NCBI GenBank assembly: GCA_965200005.1
Contig: OZ241331.1
Coordinates: 186,001 to 250,000, forward strand
Length of the DNA stretch: 64,000 nucleotides
Reading direction: 5' to 3'
From: Aldehydirespirator sp965200005
GTDB lineage: Bacteria; Actinomycetota; Acidimicrobiia; Acidimicrobiales; Aldehydirespiratoraceae
Position 1 is the first letter of the stretch; each line of letters opens with the position of its first letter. Positions 17,435 to 25,118 of this stretch are shown here, one piece after another. The notes beneath the pieces are model-generated. The model had not been told where the DNA came from and ran no database searches. It was given only the letters and a program-made list of their open reading frames with translations. Both the position numbers and the translations under genes were made by a program.

Positions 17435-18334
17435 CTAGAACTCGAACCCGGCAAGGCCGAAGTACCCGCTAGCGGCGGTCTTGTCACTTCGGTAGCGAGG
17501 CCACTGTCTGGCATTGTGTGGGGCTTGCGGGTCATCACCAAGCACTGTCACGCGGTGCAACACACGGGTGCCATCAGTCTCGTCAATGTCATCCACAATT
17601 GAATGCAGCGTCACCCGTTCATCCCACAATGCGACATCACCGGGAGACCAGCGCCAGCGGCAACTAAACCGCACTTGCTCTTGCCAGCGATACAAGAACC
17701 CGAGCAGTGCCTGGCTCTCAGGACGTGACAGCTGCGGGATGCGCCGACCGTGCTGCTTGTTGACATACAGACTGCGCCGGCCCGTGGAGGCATCCACACG
17801 CACAACTGGATGCTCAGCCACAAGCGAACCCTGCTTTCCGTCGTCATGGATGCAAGTCAGGTTTGACAGAAAGTCCTGCATCGGAACGGATAGGGAGTCG
17901 AACACCTCATAGCAGTTGATCCACATCGTGTCTCCGCCCGCCACAGGACAGCGAACCATGTGAAGCAAGGCTGCTATCGGCGGATGCTTGCTGTAAGTCA
18001 CATCGGTGTGCCAGATGTCTGCCTTGGGAGTGGCCGAGGTGCCAAGGACGCAAACCTCAGGCGTAGCTTCATCGACCTTTGCGATATATGGATGCACCTC
18101 AAGGTCGCCAAAGACTGCGCCAATGTCTCTCAGTTGACTTACAGACGGGTGAAGGCCCGGCAGGAACAACACGAGATGCTGAGCCAGGTGATGACGCAAC
18201 TCAGCGGCTAATGCTTGGTCGATGCGAGCCGGATTGAGGCCAGTGACCTCGGCACCGAGGGCTCCAGCAACCGGGGTCACGGTGAGTGATCCGGTGTTTT
18301 GAGGCGGCGCCAGAGTTGCTGCAGCAGAGGTCAT
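17435..18334 (-). CDS. TauD/TfdA-family alpha-ketoglutarate dioxygenase
   Basis: The protein of about 299 residues has the iron-binding HxD of this family in IWHTDVTY and a distal histidine near DERVTLHSIVDD, with arginines behind it for 2-oxoglutarate. Family members split sulfonates, 2,4-D-type ethers and related compounds by hydroxylation. I chose ATG 18334 because homology starts there (LTVTPVAGALGAEV follows); earlier codons look non-coding. The gene is divergent from the homocysteine methyltransferase gene and probably forms an operon with the luciferase-like gene 28 bp downstream. Confidence 0.87.
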   Translation of the reverse strand: MTSAAATLAPPQNTGSLTVTPVAGALGAEVTGLNPARIDQALAAELRHHLAQHLVLFLPGLHPSVSQLRDIGAVFGDLEVHPYIAKVDEATPEVCVLGTSATPKADIWHTDVTYSKHPPIAALLHMVRCPVAGGDTMWINCYEVFDSLSVPMQDFLSNLTCIHDDGKQGSLVAEHPVVRVDASTGRRSLYVNKQHGRRIPQLSRPESQALLGFLYRWQEQVRFSCRWRWSPGDVALWDERVTLHSIVDDIDETDGTRVLHRVTVLGDDPQAPHNARQWPRYRSDKTAASGYFGLAGFEF

Positions 18335-18445
18335 GAGGGGCAGCGTACATAGTGGCTCGACAGAGCTTGACGCTTGAACTCGGCGCCGGAACACTACGGT
18401 CCAGGCAAATCCAGCGCATGTTTGCCTGTGCGGGAGGGAAGCGAC

Positions 18446-19543
18446 ATGTCCAGTCGCAGTCGTTCGAGTCGCAACCGTTCGAGTCGAAACGGTTCGAGCC
18501 CGGTGAGCCGCAGCCTGGAAGCGCTGCTAGCGCAACGGTGCTACATAGTAGCTGACGGGGCCATGGGTACCCAGCTGTTCTCGGCTGGGTTGAGCGCGGG
18601 TGAGATGCCCGAACTCTGGAACGTCACCCACTCAGAGCAAGTGTTTGCCATACACGACGCTTATGCGCGCGCGGGTGCCGATGTGTTGCTCACCAACAGC
18701 TTCGGCGGGAACCGGTTCCGGCTCGCGCTACATGGACTGCAAGAACGAGTCCATGAACTGAACCGTGCGGCGGCTAGCAATGCGCGGCGCGCAGCCGATG
18801 CCGAGACCGGGCGCTCAGGACAGACGGTGCTTGTGGCCGGTTCGATGGGGCCAACTGGTGAGCTGCTCGAACCGCTAGGAGCTATGTCAGCTGAGGATTG
18901 TGAGGCTGCGTTTGCTGCCCAGGCACGCGCTCTCGCTGCGGGTGGTGCGGACTTGTTGTGGATCGAGACCATGAGTGACCTCTCGGAGCTTGAGGCCGCG
19001 GTGAGTGGGGCACGCTCGGCGTGTGACCTAGAGGTTGCGGCGACCATGAGCTTCGACACCGCTGGGCACACGATGATGGGCGTATCGGGGGCTGAGATGG
19101 CTCGGCGTTTGCTGTCGCTCAAGCTCGCGGCAGCGGGAGCGAACTGTGGCAACAACATCGCCGATACCGAAGCAGCCGTCGCCGCAATCGCTGGTGCTTC
19201 GCCTGGAACGCCTGTCATCTCCAAGCCCAACGCTGGAGTGCCTGTGTGGCATGGCGACAAGCTGAGCTACGACGGCACCCCTGAAGTTCTCGCTGCTCAT
19301 GCTTTCCGGGCTCGTGCAGCCGGTGTTTCCATCATCGGCAGTTGCTGTGGTAGCACTCCCCAACACACCGCCAAGATCGTGGCTGTGCTAGCGGGTCATG
19401 AGCCGCCACCCGCTATCGACTTGCTAGAAGCACCGAGAACGGAGCCCGCGCCGTCGCCATCATCAGCATCGTCGACATCGTCGACATCAGGCCAACGCAC
19501 GCGGGGCCGGTCAAGGCGCCGCCGTTCCTGTCGACGCAGGTGA
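18446..19543 (+). CDS. Homocysteine S-methyltransferase domain protein
   Basis: The 365-residue protein matches the Pfam S-methyl_trans domain found in MmuM, BHMT and the N-terminus of MetH: ADGAMGTQL, LTNSFGGNRFR, GPTGE, GANCGNN and GSCCGSTPQH. The Cys in GANCG and the Cys pair in GSCCG would bind zinc that activates homocysteine. It lacks the later MetH domains, so it could be a separate first module of a split methionine synthase or a methylmethionine-type transferase. The N-terminal 20 residues (repeated Ser-Arg-Asn) and the C-terminal 45 (Ser- and Arg-rich) are low-complexity. GGGAGGGAA precedes ATG 18446. Confidence 0.87.
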   Translation: MSSRSRSSRNRSSRNGSSPVSRSLEALLAQRCYIVADGAMGTQLFSAGLSAGEMPELWNVTHSEQVFAIHDAYARAGADVLLTNSFGGNRFRLALHGLQERVHELNRAAASNARRAADAETGRSGQTVLVAGSMGPTGELLEPLGAMSAEDCEAAFAAQARALAAGGADLLWIETMSDLSELEAAVSGARSACDLEVAATMSFDTAGHTMMGVSGAEMARRLLSLKLAAAGANCGNNIADTEAAVAAIAGASPGTPVISKPNAGVPVWHGDKLSYDGTPEVLAAHAFRARAAGVSIIGSCCGSTPQHTAKIVAVLAGHEPPPAIDLLEAPRTEPAPSPSSASSTSSTSGQRTRGRSRRRRSCRRR

Positions 19544-19566
19544 TGCTGTCGCGTATTGTCAAATTG

Positions 19567-21183
19567 TCAGTGGCGGAACTGACGCTCGCCGGTGAACAAC
19601 ATAGCGAGGCTGCGCTCGTTGGCGGCGGCGATCACTGAAGCATCGTTGACCGATCCTCCCGGTTGCACAATGACTGCCACACCAGCATCGGCGGCAGCAT
19701 GGATGCCATCAGCGAAGGGATAGAAGGCATCGCTTGCGCAGGCGCCACCCGCAGCCCGGCCCGCAGCTTTGATGGCAGCTAGCTCGCCTGCCTCGACCCG
19801 GTTCTGTTGCCCTGCTCCGATCCCCCAAGCAACCCCGTCACGAGCCACGACCACGGCATTGGAGCTGACGTGAGCACAAACTCGCCAGGCGAACTCAGCG
19901 TCAGCGCGCTCGCTGGTGTTGGGGACACGCTCGGTGACGACTGTCCAGTTCTGGGGCTCCGAGTCGAATCGGTGAGGTTCCTGCACCAGAAAGTCTCGCC
20001 GCCAGCGGCCCAGGCCCCGCAACTCGCAGCGGCTCACAAGCGAAGTGGCACTCTCGGTTGAGGGCATCTCACGGGACTCACGGGAAACTTCAAGCAGTCG
20101 AGTCCTTGACTGCTTCGCTCTGAGGCGTTCTACAACGCCTGGGTCGTAGCCAGCAGCGATAATGACATCAGCCTGGGGTGCCTGGACCATCGCGTCCGCT
20201 GTTGCATTGTCGATTACCTGACTGGTTGCAACCACTCCGCCGAACGCACTGCGAGCGTCGCACTCAACGGCAAGCGTGTATGCAGTAGCCAGGTCGTTTG
20301 CTCGTGCCGCCCCGCACGGGTTGGCATGCTTGATGACAACCGCGGCAGCCCCGGGGCCTAGGTCATGCACAAGCTGCCACGCGGCTGCAGCATCGAACAC
20401 GTTGAGATAGCTGAGCTGTGATCCACCGTGCTGTTTGACACCGTCAAGAAACGAACTTGAGCCACGAACGCGGTAACGGGCAGCTTGCTGATGTGGGTTC
20501 TCGCCGTAGCGCAGCGGATCGACACGCTCAAGATCCAAGCTGATCGTCTCGGGAAGCTGGTCCCCTGTGTCAGACGCTTCTGTCAGGACGGCGTGGCCAG
20601 AGTCTGGTTCATCTGAAGATTCATCTGACGAATCGAACCAATCGAGGATTGCCGCGTCGTGGGCGCGAGTATGAGCAAAGGCTTTGCGCGCTAGGCGACG
20701 CCTGGTCTGACCCGATAACCAGCCAGATCTGCGCAGCTCATCCAGCACATCGCTGTAATCACCAGGGTCGGCTACGACTCCAACATGCGCATGGTTCTTG
20801 GCAGCACCACGCAACATCGTCGGACCGCCGATGTCGATGGTTTCAACACCTGGAGACTTCCCAAACGGATACAAATTCACGACCACTAGGTCGATTAGTC
20901 CGATGCCGTGACTCTCAAGATCGACTCGATGCCCAGGATTGTCACGATCAGCGAGGATCCCACCGTGAATCCGGGGATGAAGCGTGACAACACGGTGATC
21001 ACAGATGGCTGGCAAGCCCGTGTAGTCCGCAGTGTCTGTTACCTGTAGTCCCGCAGCACAGAGGTGCCTAGCTGTGCCTCCGCTTGCTAGTAGCTCCCAG
21101 CCCAGCTCCGCGAGTCCCGATGCGAACTCAATAATCCCAGACTTATCCCAGACCGACAGCAGGGCACGCCGCGACCGGCTCAT
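19567..21183 (-). CDS. purH: Bifunctional AICAR transformylase/IMP cyclohydrolase
   Basis: This 538-residue protein catalyses the last two steps of IMP synthesis. The N-terminal cyclohydrolase domain begins RALLSVWDKSGI and has MLRGAAKNHA. The transformylase domain has LRYGENPHQ, KHANPCGAA and SDAFYPFADG. The length is close to the usual 520-530. ATG 21183 was chosen over an upstream in-frame codon because homology starts there. It follows sucD by 28 bp on the same strand. Its end is convergent with the homocysteine methyltransferase gene, with only 23 bp between. Confidence 0.95.
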   Translation of the reverse strand: MSRSRRALLSVWDKSGIIEFASGLAELGWELLASGGTARHLCAAGLQVTDTADYTGLPAICDHRVVTLHPRIHGGILADRDNPGHRVDLESHGIGLIDLVVVNLYPFGKSPGVETIDIGGPTMLRGAAKNHAHVGVVADPGDYSDVLDELRRSGWLSGQTRRRLARKAFAHTRAHDAAILDWFDSSDESSDEPDSGHAVLTEASDTGDQLPETISLDLERVDPLRYGENPHQQAARYRVRGSSSFLDGVKQHGGSQLSYLNVFDAAAAWQLVHDLGPGAAAVVIKHANPCGAARANDLATAYTLAVECDARSAFGGVVATSQVIDNATADAMVQAPQADVIIAAGYDPGVVERLRAKQSRTRLLEVSRESREMPSTESATSLVSRCELRGLGRWRRDFLVQEPHRFDSEPQNWTVVTERVPNTSERADAEFAWRVCAHVSSNAVVVARDGVAWGIGAGQQNRVEAGELAAIKAAGRAAGGACASDAFYPFADGIHAAADAGVAVIVQPGGSVNDASVIAAANERSLAMLFTGERQFRH

Positions 21184-21211
21184 CACTCGAACCTTTGCAA
21201 TGTGTCGGCAA

Positions 21212-22096
21212 CTACAGCGAGGCGACCACCTCAACCATCAACTCGCCTGCTTCTGTTGGGTTTTGACCAACACGCACACCTGCGGCGGCCAGCGCCTCCA
21301 TCTTTGCGGCCGCAGTGCCCTTGCCACCGGAGACGATCGCTCCAGCGTGGCCCATCTTCTTGCCCGGCGGTGCCGTCACCCCGGCTACATAAGCCACAAC
21401 TGGTTTGGTCATGTGTGCTGCGATGAACTCGGCGGCTTCTTCCTCGGCTGACCCGCCGATCTCACCGATCATCATCACAGCAGAAGTTTCTGGGTCGGCC
21501 TCAAAAGCTTCCAGACAGTCGATGAAGCTGGTGCCAGGGACAGGATCGCCGCCGATCCCCACACAGGTCGTTACACCAATCCCCTGCTGCTTAAGCTCAT
21601 ACAGCGCCTGGTAGGTGAGCGTGCCCGAGCGGCTAACGATCCCCACCGGCCCTCCAGCTTTAGCAATGTGGCCTGCAGTAATACCGATGTTGCACTTACC
21701 GGGGCTGATCAAGCCGGGACAGTTGGGCCCAAGCAGGCGCACGCTCCGATGATCACGGCGCAGCTTGTTGAACAGATACGCCTCGTCGTGTGCCGGCACG
21801 CCTTCGGTTATCACAACCACAAGCTCAAGTTCAGCAGCAGCAGCCTCCAACACGGCGGGCTTGACACCCGGAGCGGGAATGAACACGCAACTAACCGTTG
21901 CTCCAGTTGCGTCGACTGCCTCAGCGACGGTGGCGAACACCGGGATGCCTGCTACATCGGTTCCGGCCTTGCGAGGATTAGTTCCGGCCACCACCTGCGT
22001 GCCGTAATCCCGGTTCAACAGGCCGTAGTAGCGACCCTGTGACCCGGTTAGGCCCTGATAGATGACCTTGGTGGTTTCGTCAACGAAGATGCTCAT
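21212..22096 (-). CDS. sucD: Succinyl-CoA synthetase alpha subunit
   Basis: The 294-residue subunit binds CoA and carries the phosphohistidine of the TCA-cycle enzyme. GLTGSQGRYY near the N-terminus, GPNCPGLISPG in the middle, and GHAGAIVSGGKG with His250 as the phosphorylated residue are all present. Length is normal. It lies 24 bp after sucC and they form the usual sucC-sucD pair; purH may be cotranscribed behind it. Confidence 0.96.
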   Translation of the reverse strand: MSIFVDETTKVIYQGLTGSQGRYYGLLNRDYGTQVVAGTNPRKAGTDVAGIPVFATVAEAVDATGATVSCVFIPAPGVKPAVLEAAAAELELVVVITEGVPAHDEAYLFNKLRRDHRSVRLLGPNCPGLISPGKCNIGITAGHIAKAGGPVGIVSRSGTLTYQALYELKQQGIGVTTCVGIGGDPVPGTSFIDCLEAFEADPETSAVMMIGEIGGSAEEEAAEFIAAHMTKPVVAYVAGVTAPPGKKMGHAGAIVSGGKGTAAAKMEALAAAGVRVGQNPTEAGELMVEVVASL

Positions 22097-22120
22097 TGTC
22101 TCAGCCTCCGATCACTCGGC

Positions 22121-23269
22121 TCACTCGCCGGAGCCGGCAAGGGCCACAACTCGGCGGGCGGCGTCAAGCATCGTGGGCTCCATCATCAGTGCATCACCGA
22201 GGTGAGGCGCCAACATCTCACGCCCTTCCGTGGCATTCGTCCCATCAAGGCGGATCACGATCGGCGACTCGATCTCAACCCGGCGAAGAGCCTCAATGAT
22301 CCCGTTCGCAACCTCCTCACCTCGGGTGATACCACCAAAGATGTTGATAAAGACTGCCCTAACGGCGGGATCGTTGTTGATGACCTCAAGAGCGCCTGCC
22401 ATGACCGAAGCATTGGCTCCACCCCCGATGTCAAGGAAGTTGGCCGCGCTTCCGCCCACTTGATTTACAACGTCCACGGTGCTCATCGCTAGTCCTGCAC
22501 CATTGGCGATCACACCGACCGAGCCGTCCAGGCCGACATATTGCAGGCCCTTGGAGTGTGCCGCTGTCTCCCGGTCATCGCGAGGCTGGGTCTCGTCGTA
22601 GCTGCGGTATTCGGGATGCCGGAAAGAACTGTTCGAGTCGAGTGACACTTTGGCATCAAGCAGCACCACATCGCCGTCGGTGGTGGTAATCAGCGGGTTG
22701 ACCTCCACGAGGTCTGCGTCAGCGTCGACATAGGTGTAATAGAGCCGCATCAGCACGTCGCCAACGGCTTCGGCCACCGACTCCGGTATACGTGCCGCAG
22801 CGACCCAATCGCTACACACCTGATGTGTCAGACCATCAACAGGATCAATGTGAATACGCGCAATCGCATCAGGATCACGCTCTGCAACCGTCTCAATCTC
22901 AACGCCACCCTCAATCGAGAGCATCCCCAAGTGCTGTCGGTGTGAACGGTCAAGCGTGAAGCTGGCGTAATACTCGTCTGCAATGTTGGATGCTTGCTCA
23001 ACCCAGAGCCGGCGAACCACGTGCCCAGAAATGTCAAGTCCGAGGATGTTGGATGCATGCTCGGAAACGGACTCGAGATCCGCAGCGAACTTCACACCCC
23101 CGGCTTTGCCCCGCCCACCGGTGTGTACCTGGGCCTTCACGACGACAGGCAGCCCGAGCCGCTTGGCCGCTTCGACCGCTTCTTGTGCTGAAAAAGCCAA
23201 CTCACCCTGTGGCACCGGCATGCCATAGTGGGCAAACAGTTCCTTGCCTTGGTATTCGAACAGATCCAC
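22121..23269 (-). CDS. sucC: Succinyl-CoA synthetase beta subunit
   Basis: The 382-residue ATP-grasp subunit starts at GTG 23269 (VDLFEYQGKELF), the conserved N-terminus; the frame is open further upstream but that part is not homologous. KAQVHTGGRGKAGG, NPLI, DIGGGA and NIFGGITR are characteristic. It pairs with SucD to make succinyl-CoA synthetase. No Shine-Dalgarno sequence is seen upstream, so the message may be leaderless. It is divergent from a small membrane-protein gene 79 bp away. Confidence 0.95.
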   Translation of the reverse strand: MDLFEYQGKELFAHYGMPVPQGELAFSAQEAVEAAKRLGLPVVVKAQVHTGGRGKAGGVKFAADLESVSEHASNILGLDISGHVVRRLWVEQASNIADEYYASFTLDRSHRQHLGMLSIEGGVEIETVAERDPDAIARIHIDPVDGLTHQVCSDWVAAARIPESVAEAVGDVLMRLYYTYVDADADLVEVNPLITTTDGDVVLLDAKVSLDSNSSFRHPEYRSYDETQPRDDRETAAHSKGLQYVGLDGSVGVIANGAGLAMSTVDVVNQVGGSAANFLDIGGGANASVMAGALEVINNDPAVRAVFINIFGGITRGEEVANGIIEALRRVEIESPIVIRLDGTNATEGREMLAPHLGDALMMEPTMLDAARRVVALAGSGE

Positions 23270-23348
23270 GGGAGGCGATACTAGGCGCCGATGAGACTTG
23301 CGGGTCGCCGCCACTACGGCGCATGAGTTCGAAGAGGCATCGGTAGTC

Positions 23349-23816
23349 ATGCCCGTTAAACGCCGCTCAAGGCCTACTGCGCGATCGATGCTGCTAGTTG
23401 GTGCTGCAGCAATCGTTATGGTACTAGCCATCGCAGCTGCCGTGATCTTGCTGGCTCGCACCTCTGGCACCGTTGAGGTGATCATCGGTGACACCGACTT
23501 TCGTGACATGGACACCGACCGGATCAGCGCCGAGATCGCCGATCGGGGCCCGATCCTGTTCGGTGATGTCGCAGGTGGCGAACTCGACATCATCTTGCAG
23601 CACCTAGGCGATGACCCCGAGCGGGGATGGCTTGCTTTTGAGGCACGCAGGCCGGGTCAGCATCGTGACTGCTACTTCCAGTGGCAAGCATCTTCGGAGA
23701 CGTTTGTGAACAGTTGCGACACCGCTGACACCGTTGATGCTGTAGGTAGCGGGTTGCGCCACTTTGATGTCGAAGTGGTGGAGGGTGACGTACGAGTAGA
23801 CATCTCGGAGCGCTGA
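23349..23816 (+). CDS. Hypothetical membrane-anchored protein
   Basis: I do not recognise this 155-residue protein. From ATG 23349 it has a basic N-terminus (PVKRRSRPTARS), one membrane segment at about residues 14-36, and a soluble domain of about 115 residues with an acidic bias and two cysteines that might form a disulphide outside the cell. The topology is type II-like with the domain outside. An in-frame GTG or ATG upstream is possible. It is divergent from sucC and 82 bp before the AlaX gene on the same strand. Confidence 0.7.
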   Translation: MPVKRRSRPTARSMLLVGAAAIVMVLAIAAAVILLARTSGTVEVIIGDTDFRDMDTDRISAEIADRGPILFGDVAGGELDIILQHLGDDPERGWLAFEARRPGQHRDCYFQWQASSETFVNSCDTADTVDAVGSGLRHFDVEVVEGDVRVDISER

Positions 23817-23898
23817 GACGTACAGCTGGAGCGCCCGTCCAGGGCGAATTCGCTAGCCGAGATTCGATAGACACTTGAGATGGAGGAGGCAGCCAAAG

Positions 23899-24633
23899 AT
23901 GGCCACCGCAACGACTGACCGGATCTACTTGCGGGACTCGTATTGCCGCAGCTTTGACGCCGTCGTGACGGACGTTTCAGGTGATCGCAAGGTTGCGCTC
24001 GATACCACGGCCTTCTATGCCACTGGTGGAGGCCAGCCTCACGACACTGGAACTCTCAGTTGGGATACCGGATCGGCGGAGGTCATCAACGTCCGAGGTC
24101 ATGGCACCGTGTGGCACACGCTTGATGGTGCCGCTCCGACTGTTGGCACCCAGGTGCGTGGGGAGATCGACTGGGCCCGGCGCCATGCCTTGATGCGCAC
24201 CCACACGGCACTTCACATCTTGTGTGGCGTGATCTACAACGAGTGGGGCGTTGCGGTTACGGGTGGCAACATGAAACCGCTCGCGGCACGCATGGACTTT
24301 GAATTCAGCCCGCTTCCGGAGGGCTTCACTGCCCGGGTGTCTCAGATGGTAAACGCCGAGATTGCTGCTGATCGCCCGATTGAGGTGTCGTTCTGGCCAC
24401 GCAGCGAAGCTCTACAAGATGCCGATCTGATTCGCACAAAGGTCAACCTGATACCCGAGTCGGTTACCGAGATACGGGTGATCGACATCGTGGGGCTCGA
24501 CCGACAGGCGGATGGAGGAACGCACGTTGCGTCGACCGGCGAGGTTGGGCATTTCGAAGTGCTAAAGACTCAGTCGAAGGGCAAGGCCAACAAGCGGATC
24601 CGCATCGCCGTCCACGACACTCCAACCGCCTAG
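23899..24633 (+). CDS. Alanyl-tRNA editing protein (AlaX-like)
   Basis: The 244-residue protein resembles the editing domain of alanyl-tRNA synthetase. It has FYATGGGQPHDTG near the start, the metal-binding HTALH motif, and DGGTHVAS in place of the usual CGGTH. AlaX proteins hydrolyse Ser- or Gly-mischarged tRNA(Ala). The zinc set is three histidines plus one cysteine in typical members; here I see histidines but no cysteine in the last motif. ATG 23899 has a very good ribosome-binding site (GGAGGAGG). It appears to be a free-standing form. Confidence 0.88.
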   Translation: MATATTDRIYLRDSYCRSFDAVVTDVSGDRKVALDTTAFYATGGGQPHDTGTLSWDTGSAEVINVRGHGTVWHTLDGAAPTVGTQVRGEIDWARRHALMRTHTALHILCGVIYNEWGVAVTGGNMKPLAARMDFEFSPLPEGFTARVSQMVNAEIAADRPIEVSFWPRSEALQDADLIRTKVNLIPESVTEIRVIDIVGLDRQADGGTHVASTGEVGHFEVLKTQSKGKANKRIRIAVHDTPTA

Positions 24634-24711
24634 TCCCGACCCCGCAGGCCTTGCACCCCCGTCAGATTCTCTCGTTCGGCGTATTGCGACTGCCGTAGGT
24701 TACGGCATAAC

Positions 24712-25068
24712 ATGAGCTTTATGGAGATAGCTCTAATTTCTGTTATAGGCGCGGCACTGTTCGGGCTTGCTGGGATTGTCGTGAAGGAACTGTTCAAGCG
24801 GATCGACAAGTTGGATAAGGGCCAGGACGAATTGAAGGAGAAGATCACGAACGTCGAGAAAGAAGCCCGCGCAGATCGCGAAAGACTCCACAATACGGCC
24901 ATGGAGAAGATCGCGTCTGTTGAGAGCGACGCGCGGGAGCATCGCGAGAAACTCCACGCCGAGGCGGTGGCGGAAATCAAAGATCTACGTCAAGCGGATG
25001 CGGAACTCGATCGGCGAACGAGTGTGCTCGAAACCAGAGTCGACCACCTTGAGAACGACGCCGCCTGA
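24712..25068 (+). CDS. Hypothetical membrane-anchored coiled-coil protein
   Basis: This 118-residue protein has one membrane segment at about residues 4-25 and then a long charged helix (about 30-115) with heptad-like spacing of Leu, Ile, Val and Ala, typical of a coiled coil. A short internal repetition is visible (ADRERLHNTAMEKIASVE against HREKLHAEAVAEIKDL). No family is recognised; a membrane-tethered scaffold is a guess. An inverted repeat GCCGTA-GGT-TACGGC at 24692-24706 lies just before the start and may be regulatory. An 18-base G run follows the stop. Confidence 0.7.
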   Translation: MSFMEIALISVIGAALFGLAGIVVKELFKRIDKLDKGQDELKEKITNVEKEARADRERLHNTAMEKIASVESDAREHREKLHAEAVAEIKDLRQADAELDRRTSVLETRVDHLENDAA

Positions 25069-25086
25069 CGTGCATAGTCGACACCA

Positions 25087-25104
25087 GGGGGGGGGGGGGG
25101 GGGG
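25087..25104. repeat. Homopolymer of 18 G residues
   Basis: An uninterrupted run of 18 G lies in the 50-bp gap between the convergent coiled-coil gene and the helicase gene. It is 14 bases beyond the helicase stop on the plus strand. Such runs slip in replication and sequencing. It does not lie within either coding frame. Confidence 0.95.
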
Positions 25105-25118
25105 AGAAGAGCGTGCGG

